Shown here: piece by piece, positions 1-5,175 of the stretch
Numbering within the stretch: position 1 is the first letter of the stretch
How the letters are laid out: each line of letters opens with the position of its first letter
Position numbers and translations under genes: made by a program
From: Sulfurimonas sp.
Lineage (GTDB): Bacteria; Campylobacterota; Campylobacteria; Campylobacterales; Sulfurimonadaceae
NCBI GenBank assembly: GCA_030646745.1
Contig: JAUSKV010000051.1
Location: 1 to 5,175 of the forward strand
Reading direction: 5' to 3'
Length of the DNA: 5,175 bases
The notes under the pieces: generated by a model
Told to the model about the DNA's origin: nothing
Databases searched by the model: none
Seen by the model: the letters and a program-made list of their open reading frames with translations, nothing else

Positions 1-1
1 A

Positions 2-49
2 GATGCCATGGTTGTCTCCATGGCAAATATGAATGCGCAGATTAATTAG
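2..49 (+). CDS. Possible 3' end of an unidentified gene entering from the left
   Basis: Reading from position 2, an open frame of 15 codons ends at a TAG stop (47-49) and encodes the tail DAMVVSMANMNAQIN. The stretch is too short to identify a family. Supporting it as a real C-terminus, its stop overlaps by two bases the stop of the convergent minus-strand gene (46-48), a common arrangement of tightly packed tail-to-tail genes. Against it, an open run of 15 codons can occur by chance, and the same bases contain a hairpin. The start lies outside the window. Confidence 0.3.
   Translation, partial: DAMVVSMANMNAQIN
4..25 (-). terminator. Stem-loop downstream of the pepA-ychF cluster, possible terminator
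   Basis: TGCCATGG (4-11) and CCATGGCA (18-25) are perfect inverted repeats forming an 8-bp stem around a 6-nt loop. The hairpin begins about 20 nt past the stop of the last minus-strand gene, a suitable place to end that transcript. A U-tract on the minus strand would have to lie left of position 4, and only three bases are visible there, so intrinsic termination cannot be confirmed. No T-run follows it on the plus strand. Confidence 0.3.
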
Positions 50-648
50 CGGATATTTAAAAGCTGAAGTTTTACCAGCAGAACACCATTTTCTTTGTAG
101 ATGTCAAGTTTTGTCTCAACAGGATACTTTTGTGCCTTTAAAGTACCTTGAACAGAGTGTAAAACATGAGTGAATTTTTGAAACATCGGTACAATTATAT
201 GGTCAATTTTACCTTTCTTTAGCAACTCCGCTAAAGCATTTACCGCACAGTAATAAACAGCCTTATTTATAGAGCGTTGAATCATATAATCATGCATAAT
301 GTTTATGTTGTTTTCTAAGACCTCTTTGTCAACGTTATTTAAAACACAATTATCATGCGCTCTTTGGAGTTGATGTTCAATCTCCTCCTCAATGCTATGA
401 TTTGCTTTTTCCATTAAAGAGTCTATATTTGGGCAATATCTTTTTAATTCAGCAAAAAGCTCATCAGGAGAAAATCTACTTGTATCCGATTGATATACAT
501 AAGTCTTATTGTCAAAGTACTCATGGTCAAGTGCTTTAAGCAACTGGACAACTATGTTTAAGTAGTTGTATTTATCCTCTTTATTGTTATCAAACTCTAT
601 TCCGGTATGCGAGATAATAGGCTTCGGCCCAACATATTTCAATTGCAT
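46..648 (-). CDS. Conserved-looking hypothetical protein, third gene of the pepA-ychF cluster
   Basis: This is a 200-residue protein that I do not recognise, and no function is assigned. It has no signal peptide and no hydrophobic stretch long enough to be a membrane segment, so it is probably cytoplasmic. The N-terminus (1-20) contains VGPKPIISHTGI and looks like a compact beta-rich start. The middle (about 58-148) is charged and probably helical, with an acidic, histidine-bearing run EEEIEHQLQRAHD near 87-99. The C-terminal third (150-200) alternates hydrophobic and polar residues and ends in LLVKLQLLNIR. Cysteines at 72, 101 and 134 are scattered and form no metal-binding pattern. The ATG is preceded by AGGA (656-659) at 7-nt spacing, which supports this start. 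It lies 26 nt behind ychF with no terminator between them, so co-transcription is likely. Its base composition matches its neighbours. Confidence 0.85.
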   Translation of the reverse strand: MQLKYVGPKPIISHTGIEFDNNKEDKYNYLNIVVQLLKALDHEYFDNKTYVYQSDTSRFSPDELFAELKRYCPNIDSLMEKANHSIEEEIEHQLQRAHDNCVLNNVDKEVLENNINIMHDYMIQRSINKAVYYCAVNALAELLKKGKIDHIIVPMFQKFTHVLHSVQGTLKAQKYPVETKLDIYKENGVLLVKLQLLNIR

Positions 649-674
649 TATGATTTCCTACCTTTTTATTAGTG

Positions 675-1775
675 TTAAATATTAAATCTAAAGTGCATGA
701 TATCGCCATCTTGCACAATGTACTCTTTACCCTCTAATCTCATCTTTCCGGCCTCTTTTGCCTTTGCCTCACCGCCTAGTGTTACAAAGTCATTGTAAGC
801 TATAACTTCAGCACGGATAAAACCCTTCTCAAAATCGTTGTGTATAACTGCTGCCGCTTTTGGAGCTGTCGTATTTTTGTGTATCGTCCAAGCACGAACC
901 TCTTTTACACCCGCCGTAAAGTAGCTCATAAGACCAAGTTTGTCAAAACCTTTGTGGATAATCTGCTCCAATCCTGATTCTGTTACACCAAGGTCAGTTA
1001 AAAACTCTTGTGCCTCGTCATCTTCAAGACCAATGAGTTCCTCTTCGATTTTTGCACACAGTTTAATGATTTCGCAATTGCTCTTTTTTGCATGTTCTCG
1101 AAGTCTTACAACATAATCGTTATCTTCAAGTAAGCCGTCTTCATCTACATTTGCACCATACATAATCTCTTTATTGGTTAAAAGTCTTACTTCATGATTG
1201 AGTTGTATGTACTCTTCAGTGTCGGTCTTTGAAAAGTTTCGAGCTAGATTTCCATCTGCTAAAAACTCTAAAAGTTCTTCGGCTAAAGTTAAAACAGCGG
1301 CAGCATTTTTGTCAAATTTTGACTGTTTTTTGAGTCTCTCAATTCTGTTTTGTAGAACCTCGATGTCAGCTAAAATAAGCTCACCCTCAATAATGTCAAC
1401 ATCTCGTAAAGGGTCAATATTTCCCTCATTGTGAACAATGTTTTCATCATCAAAACATCTGACAATCTGTAGAATTACCTCAGTTTCACGAATAGTTGAC
1501 AAAAATTTATTGCCCAAACCTTCGCCTTTACTCGCACCTTTGACTAAGCCTGCAATATCTACGAAGTCAACCACAGAGTATTGAATTCTCTCAGGATTCA
1601 CGATTTTTGCAAGTTCTGCTAATCTTTTATCAGGAACCGGAACTACTGCTTTGTTTGGTTCGATTGTACAAAAAGGGTAATTTGCAGCTTCTGCGTTTTG
1701 TGCTTTTGTGAGTGCGTTGAATGTTGTTGATTTGCCTACATTTGGAAGTCCTACTAAACCGATGCTTAATCCCAT
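675..1775 (-). CDS. ychF: YchF, ribosome-associated Obg-family ATPase/GTPase
   Basis: This P-loop NTPase of the Obg/TRAFAC class binds ribosomes and, in studied homologues, prefers ATP over GTP. It has been linked to translation and to stress responses such as oxidative stress. It has 366 residues, close to the 363 of E. coli YchF (EngD). Visible parts are the Walker A/G1 motif GLPNVGKS (9-16), the [10 protein letters not shown] segment (32-41), G3 DIAG (73-76) followed by the hydrophobic Leu77 in place of a catalytic glutamine, and the non-canonical G4 NVDE (209-212) in place of NKxD, which fits the ATP preference. A helical insertion covers about 130-200, and a C-terminal TGS domain covers about 283-366 with [13 protein letters not shown] and [10 protein letters not shown]. 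The frame is open to 1838, adding 21 residues, but family proteins begin [16 protein letters not shown] and an AAAGG ribosome site sits 6 nt before 1775. It lies between pepA (86-nt gap) and the hypothetical gene (26-nt gap). Nothing is missing. Confidence 0.97.
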   Translation of the reverse strand: MGLSIGLVGLPNVGKSTTFNALTKAQNAEAANYPFCTIEPNKAVVPVPDKRLAELAKIVNPERIQYSVVDFVDIAGLVKGASKGEGLGNKFLSTIRETEVILQIVRCFDDENIVHNEGNIDPLRDVDIIEGELILADIEVLQNRIERLKKQSKFDKNAAAVLTLAEELLEFLADGNLARNFSKTDTEEYIQLNHEVRLLTNKEIMYGANVDEDGLLEDNDYVVRLREHAKKSNCEIIKLCAKIEEELIGLEDDEAQEFLTDLGVTESGLEQIIHKGFDKLGLMSYFTAGVKEVRAWTIHKNTTAPKAAAVIHNDFEKGFIRAEVIAYNDFVTLGGEAKAKEAGKMRLEGKEYIVQDGDIMHFRFNI

Positions 1776-1781
1776 TTTTAA

Positions 1782-1786
1782 CCTTT
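1782..1786 (-). promoter_or_regulatory. Ribosome binding site that fixes the ychF start
   Basis: On the minus strand AAAGG ends 6 nt before the ATG at 1775-1773. No comparable site stands before the in-frame ATG at 1838, which lies inside a palindrome, so this site supports the shorter, family-length YchF. Confidence 0.7.
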
Positions 1787-1828
1787 TATAATAATTGTGT
1801 AATTTTAACGAAACTTTACTTGATAATC

Positions 1829-1851
1829 TACATGCCAAAGTTTGGCATGTA
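1829..1851. repeat. Perfect 23-bp palindrome (stem-loop) between pepA and ychF
   Basis: The arm TACATGCCAAA (1829-1839) and its exact complement TTTGGCATGTA (1841-1851) flank a single central G at 1840. In the minus-strand transcript it would fold into a stem of about 8-9 bp with a small loop, starting 10 nt after the pepA stop and ending over 50 nt before ychF. No U-tract follows it, so it is not a standard intrinsic terminator. It could be an mRNA-stability or processing hairpin that sets the pepA/ychF ratio, a leaky attenuator, or a dimeric protein-binding site. The sequence does not decide between these. Confidence 0.6.
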
Positions 1852-1861
1852 AAATTTAAAA

Positions 1862-3277
1862 TTAATCTATACTTTTTAAATACTCACACATCATGCGAAC
1901 ACCCGCACCTGTTGCACCGTACACATTACAGTCCCATGGGGTTTCTGTATATGCAGAGCCTGCAATGTCGAAGTGCATCCACTTCTCTTTGTTTTCATCT
2001 TTTATGAATGTATCCAAAAATATTCCGGCTGTAATCGCTCCGCCGTAAGGCTTAGAGGATGTGTTTGAAATGTCCGCTATCTCACTTTTTAGAAATTTTT
2101 TGAGATGTTTATTAAATGGAAGTGAGCCTGTAAGCTCTCCTGCATTACTTGCAGCTTTTGAGAATTCATGTTTAAGTTTATGTGAGTGTCCCATAATGCC
2201 TGTTGTAAAGGGTCCAAGCGCGACAACACATGCTCCTGTAAGCGTAGCAAAGTCAAATATTCCATCTGCTTTTACTTTGTTTTGCGCATAATCAAGTACA
2301 TCGGCTAAAACCAAACGACCTTCGGCGTCCGTGTTTCTCACCTCGATAGTAGTTCCGCTTCTTGCGACTAAAACATCGTCAGGTTTGTAGGCATCTCCGC
2401 CAATCATATTTTCAACCGCACCAATGAAAGCGTGAATTTCAACATCAAGCTTCAATTCACTCGCAGCTTTTATCATCCCTAAAACTCCACATGCTCCGGC
2501 TTTGTCCATTTTCATAGTTACCATGGAAGTTGCGGGTTTGAGGCTGAGTCCACCGCTGTCATAAGTGAGACCTTTTCCGACAAGAGAGATGATTTGTTTA
2601 GGATTTTTTGGTTTGTATGAGAGATGGATTAAGGCACTTCCATAAATAGAAGCACGTCCGACAGCTAGCATTGCGTGCATGTTCTCTTTTTTTAACTCCT
2701 CTTCTTGAAGTATTTTACATCCGAGTTTATTCTCCTCTGCCAGTTTCTGAGCAAGAGCTACAAGTGTTTGCGGGTGCAAATCATGTGGAGTAGTGTTTAC
2801 GATGTCACGAGTAAAATTTGTAGCGTTTGCTACGATTATCGCCTCGTTAAATACTCTTTCTATTTTTTCAAAATCTAATCCATCGGCAGTTAAAAATAAC
2901 TTTTTGAATGTTGACTTTTTTGGTTTGGACTTGTAAACATTGTACTCATATCCGCCAAGAAGGATGCCATCTACTAAAGCACTTACTGTTCTTTTAGAAT
3001 GTATGCCGAGCTTTGCACTTTCGTAATTGGATGCTTTTAGTAACTTAATTGCACATGCCATAGCACTTCGTATATCGTCACTTTTTTGGCTATCTACTCC
3101 ACAAACAAGAAGCCCTTTTTCATGCAAGAAGCAGGTAGAATCTTGTTCGGCTTTAAAGCCGGCTTTGTTTAAAATTGCAACTTCTGTATGTTTTAATAAT
3201 TCATCCGACGTTACAAACTCGACTAAAATGTCTGCGTTTACATCGGTGCTGTTTTTATTTGATAGTTTGATATTCAT
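1862..3277 (-). CDS. pepA: PepA, cytosolic leucyl aminopeptidase (M17 family)
   Basis: This two-metal aminopeptidase removes N-terminal residues, classically leucine, from peptides in the cytosol, and M17 enzymes are usually hexamers. It has 471 residues, somewhat short of E. coli PepA (503) in the N-terminal domain. The catalytic domain (about 150-471) is complete. Matched without gaps by spacing to E. coli residues, the metal ligands are Lys235, Asp240, Asp258, Asp317 and Glu319, and the catalytic residues are Lys247 and Arg321. They sit in GKGLTYDSGGLSLKP, KMDKAG and the family signature NTDAEGRL (315-322). The ending GATGAGVRMMCEYL is also typical. The frame extends to a GTG at 3343, but that start has no ribosome site and lies upstream of the predicted transcription start. 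GGAA sits just before the ATG at 3277. E. coli PepA also binds DNA in Xer recombination and carAB control. Whether this shorter protein does so cannot be told. It is the first gene of the cluster. Confidence 0.96.
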   Translation of the reverse strand: MNIKLSNKNSTDVNADILVEFVTSDELLKHTEVAILNKAGFKAEQDSTCFLHEKGLLVCGVDSQKSDDIRSAMACAIKLLKASNYESAKLGIHSKRTVSALVDGILLGGYEYNVYKSKPKKSTFKKLFLTADGLDFEKIERVFNEAIIVANATNFTRDIVNTTPHDLHPQTLVALAQKLAEENKLGCKILQEEELKKENMHAMLAVGRASIYGSALIHLSYKPKNPKQIISLVGKGLTYDSGGLSLKPATSMVTMKMDKAGACGVLGMIKAASELKLDVEIHAFIGAVENMIGGDAYKPDDVLVARSGTTIEVRNTDAEGRLVLADVLDYAQNKVKADGIFDFATLTGACVVALGPFTTGIMGHSHKLKHEFSKAASNAGELTGSLPFNKHLKKFLKSEIADISNTSSKPYGGAITAGIFLDTFIKDENKEKWMHFDIAGSAYTETPWDCNVYGATGAGVRMMCEYLKSID

Positions 3278-3281
3278 GTCG

Positions 3282-3285
3282 TTCC
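3282..3285 (-). promoter_or_regulatory. Ribosome binding site that decides the pepA start
   Basis: GGAA on the minus strand lies 4 nt before the ATG at 3277-3275. The match is modest, but the alternative GTG at 3343 has no purine-rich site before it. Confidence 0.5.
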
Positions 3286-3309
3286 ATTTTTTTAAATTTT
3301 GTAGTTGAG

Positions 3310-3324
3310 ATGATAGCAAAAAAA
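3310..3324 (-). promoter_or_regulatory. Promoter candidate for the pepA-ychF cluster
   Basis: Read on the minus strand this is TTTTTTTGCTATCAT: a seven-T run, the extended -10 element TGC, and a -10 box TATCAT one base off TATAAT. This is close to the housekeeping promoter form described in Campylobacter and Helicobacter, where a T-rich stretch replaces a firm -35 box. Transcription would start near 3303, giving a leader of about 25 nt before the pepA ATG at 3277 and excluding the upstream GTG at 3343 from the transcript. Confidence 0.6.
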
Positions 3325-3391
3325 TATATAAATTTTCACACACAAAGCATGTAGTTTTTTATATTGTCAATAAGACACTTTTATGATTGAA

Positions 3392-3402
3392 TTTGTTAAA
3401 AT
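3392..3402 (+). promoter_or_regulatory. Promoter candidate for the chemoreceptor gene
   Basis: TTTGTTAAAAT contains an extended TGT followed by the -10-like TAAAAT (3397-3402). Transcription would start near 3409, leaving a leader of about 27 nt that includes the ribosome site. No convincing -35 box is seen, as is usual for this lineage, and I saw no clear sigma-28 or sigma-54 promoter. AT-rich DNA gives such matches easily. Confidence 0.45.
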
Positions 3403-3435
3403 GTAAGAGCTAGTTAAGATAAAAGGAAGTGAGAG

Positions 3436-5175
3436 ATGAAAAATATGAGTGTAGGAAGCAAGGTTCAAATTCCTTTAGTCTTATCAATATTGTTAGGTTT
3501 TTTGGTTATCGGTATCAATTATATTTACTCGATAAATCAGATGCAAGAGGATGTTTATAACTCCCAAAACAGTTATATGCGCTCGACTTATAAGGATTTG
3601 ATGGAAGCAAAAGAGAGCGTGGGTTTGACAAATGCCATCAGTATGGCTGATAATTACTACACAATCAAGGCGCTTAAAGAGGGTGACAGAAAAGTAGCTA
3701 TCACTGGGCTGAATAATTTAACTCAAACATTCAAAGATAATACACAATTTCAAAATATAAAAATTCACATACATACTGCGGATGTAAAGAGTTTCTTAAG
3801 ATCATGGAAACCTCAGGAGTTTGGAGATGATTTAAGTTCGTTTAGACACTCTATTGTAAAGGTAAAAGAGAGTAAAAAACCTTTAACGGCTATAGAAATA
3901 GGCAATGCAGGACTTACATTTCGCGGTATAGCTCCTGTTATAAGTGAAGGAGAGTATTTAGGTTCGGTTGAATTTATGCAGGGTCTGAGTTCTGTGATTA
4001 AAACGGCTAAAAATGCTTATGGCTTAGATGTTGTTTTTCTTTTGAACAATGACTATATAGCAGAGGCAAAAGATTTGGCAAATGCACCAAAATTTGACAA
4101 CTATACACTTGCAGTTCCAGAAAAAGAGATAGATAAAAATCTCTTTAATGAATTAGCAGGAATTGATATAAAAGATGTTAAGAACGGACTTCACACGAAG
4201 AATTATTTTCTAGCTTCAGAGCCAATTGTTGATTTTTCTAAAAAAACAGTCGGGTATGCAATTGTAGCGAAGCCGATTTCTGCGGTTGAAAAAACTCTTT
4301 CTCACTCTAAAGAATCTCTCATTCGACAAGTTGTAATCATGGCTGTGATTGATTTGGTTATTCTTATATTCTTAATTATTGTTGTAAAAAGAGCAGTTGT
4401 AAATCCAATCGTGAGACTTGACAGGGTGGCACAAGAACTAGCTCAGGGCGATGCGGATTTATCTAAAAGATTACCGATTACTTCAGGTGATGAACTAGGA
4501 TCTGCAAGTGCAAGTTTTAATACCTTTCTAAATAAAGTTGAAGCGCTCTCCAATGAGGCAAAAGAGGAGACAAAAAAAGCTGAAAATACTTCAAAAGAGA
4601 TAGCAATTGCCTTAGAAAAAAATGAGTTGAGCATTCATCTTTCACATGAAATGATAGCCGGCTCAATTGCGAATGCAAATGATTTGCATAAAAGCATGCG
4701 CGTCAATATTGAAAATATAAATGAAGTAAATGATTTAAATACAGTGACTGGAGAGGTTATTAAAAGGGTTACAACTTCGACGGATGAGATAATAGAAAAT
4801 ATTTCACAAATCTCAGAGATGATAGGTGATTCGAGAATCTCATCTGAGCAATTAAACACGAATGTAGCAGAGATCTATAGTGTTATATCTCTTATCAAAG
4901 ATATTTCTGATCAAACAAATTTACTTGCACTCAATGCTGCTATTGAAGCTGCAAGAGCCGGTGAACATGGACGGGGATTTGCAGTTGTCGCAGATGAAGT
5001 AAGAAAGCTTGCAGAAAGAACTCAAAAAGCAACGAGTGAAGTTGAGGCAAATATTAGTGTGTTGAAACAAAACTCTATTTCTATGGCAGAAAATAGTGAG
5101 AAAATTGATGATTCTGCATCTGAATCACAAAAAAAATTGGATGAGTTTAGAGATGTTATGCATGAGATGGTCACT
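3436..5175 (+). CDS. Methyl-accepting chemotaxis protein with periplasmic double-Cache-type sensor domain (3' end cut)
   Basis: This is an inner-membrane chemoreceptor that would signal through CheW/CheA to the flagellar motor. All 580 visible codons are open and run off the window, so the last part of the signalling helix bundle and any C-terminal add-on are unseen. Order: first membrane helix (about 12-33), periplasmic sensor (about 36-297), second membrane helix (about 299-317), HAMP (about 316-369, with Pro324 and GDELG at 351-355), then the cytoplasmic coiled coil. The signalling hairpin is unmistakable: [20 protein letters not shown] (490-509), then [18 protein letters not shown] (513-530). 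The sensor contains [19 protein letters not shown] (119-137) and [11 protein letters not shown] (159-169), which resemble the dCache_3 family (double sensory domain). The ligand is unknown. AGGAAG (3424-3429) sits 6 nt before the ATG. An in-frame ATG at 3445 is too far from it. The gene is divergent from pepA and its function appears unrelated. Confidence 0.95.
   Translation, partial: MKNMSVGSKVQIPLVLSILLGFLVIGINYIYSINQMQEDVYNSQNSYMRSTYKDLMEAKESVGLTNAISMADNYYTIKALKEGDRKVAITGLNNLTQTFKDNTQFQNIKIHIHTADVKSFLRSWKPQEFGDDLSSFRHSIVKVKESKKPLTAIEIGNAGLTFRGIAPVISEGEYLGSVEFMQGLSSVIKTAKNAYGLDVVFLLNNDYIAEAKDLANAPKFDNYTLAVPEKEIDKNLFNELAGIDIKDVKNGLHTKNYFLASEPIVDFSKKTVGYAIVAKPISAVEKTLSHSKESLIRQVVIMAVIDLVILIFLIIVVKRAVVNPIVRLDRVAQELAQGDADLSKRLPITSGDELGSASASFNTFLNKVEALSNEAKEETKKAENTSKEIAIALEKNELSIHLSHEMIAGSIANANDLHKSMRVNIENINEVNDLNTVTGEVIKRVTTSTDEIIENISQISEMIGDSRISSEQLNTNVAEIYSVISLIKDISDQTNLLALNAAIEAARAGEHGRGFAVVADEVRKLAERTQKATSEVEANISVLKQNSISMAENSEKIDDSASESQKKLDEFRDVMHEMVT

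Noticed and set aside
1781..1800. TATAAA-like -10 box just upstream of ychF
   Set aside because: It overlaps the ribosome site region about 12 nt from the ATG and would make an almost leaderless transcript, so AT-rich background is the better explanation.
1776..1838. 21-residue N-terminal extension of YchF starting at the ATG at 1838
   Set aside because: It does not resemble the family N-terminus, it would begin inside the palindrome, and it has no ribosome site, whereas AAAGG stands 6 nt before the ATG at 1775 and gives the normal length.
1198..2291. Plus-strand open frames at 1198-1434, 1795-2007 and 2061-2291
   Set aside because: They lie opposite ychF and pepA, apart from a part of the second in the intergenic gap. 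They have serine- and cysteine-rich composition typical of antisense shadows, and no recognisable domain.
3027..3308. Plus-strand open frame of 93 codons opposite the 5' half of pepA
   Set aside because: It is an antisense shadow of a well-supported gene, with no recognisable motif.
3278..3343. 22-residue N-terminal extension of PepA from a GTG, with a hydrophobic run resembling a signal peptide
   Set aside because: There is no ribosome site before the GTG and the likely transcription start (near 3303) lies inside the extension. M17 aminopeptidases of this type are cytosolic.
4443..4859. Two adjacent minus-strand open frames (4443-4634 and 4635-4859)
   Set aside because: They lie opposite the HAMP and coiled-coil region of the chemoreceptor. 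Their Ser/Phe/Ile-rich sequence is what the reverse complement of such helices gives.

Overview
The window is ordinary chromosomal DNA from an AT-rich bacterium, most likely a member of the Campylobacterota (Epsilonproteobacteria), perhaps close to Sulfurimonas. Four things point there: the style of the YchF and PepA proteins, the pepA-ychF pairing that I recall from Campylobacter and Helicobacter genomes, promoters built from an extended -10 box preceded by T residues with no clear -35 box, and a chemoreceptor with a typical epsilonproteobacterial signalling domain. The genus is an inference from protein style; no search was run.

Layout. Positions 2-49 (+) may be the last 15 codons of an unidentified gene that enters from the left. 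Its stop codon overlaps the stop codon of the convergent gene beside it. Positions 46-3277 hold three genes on the minus strand, in transcription order: pepA (leucyl aminopeptidase, 1862-3277), ychF (ribosome-associated ATPase/GTPase, 675-1775) and an unrecognised 200-residue protein (46-648). The gaps are 86 and 26 nt. The larger gap carries a perfect 23-bp palindrome. Positions 3278-3435 form a divergent intergenic region with a promoter candidate for each direction. From 3436 to the right edge runs a methyl-accepting chemotaxis protein on the plus strand. All 580 visible codons are open, and the gene is cut by the window end.

How the genes fit together. The minus-strand group is a housekeeping cluster (peptide turnover plus a translation-associated NTPase) with a possibly lineage-restricted third member. 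The chemoreceptor faces the other way and is transcribed separately. Two start sites needed correction from the longest open frames. ychF starts at 1775, not 1838. pepA starts at 3277, not at the upstream GTG at 3343.

I found no mobile element, CRISPR array, RNA gene or clear novel system. The items most worth a second look are the unknown third gene, the palindrome between pepA and ychF, and the unknown ligand of the chemoreceptor sensor domain.
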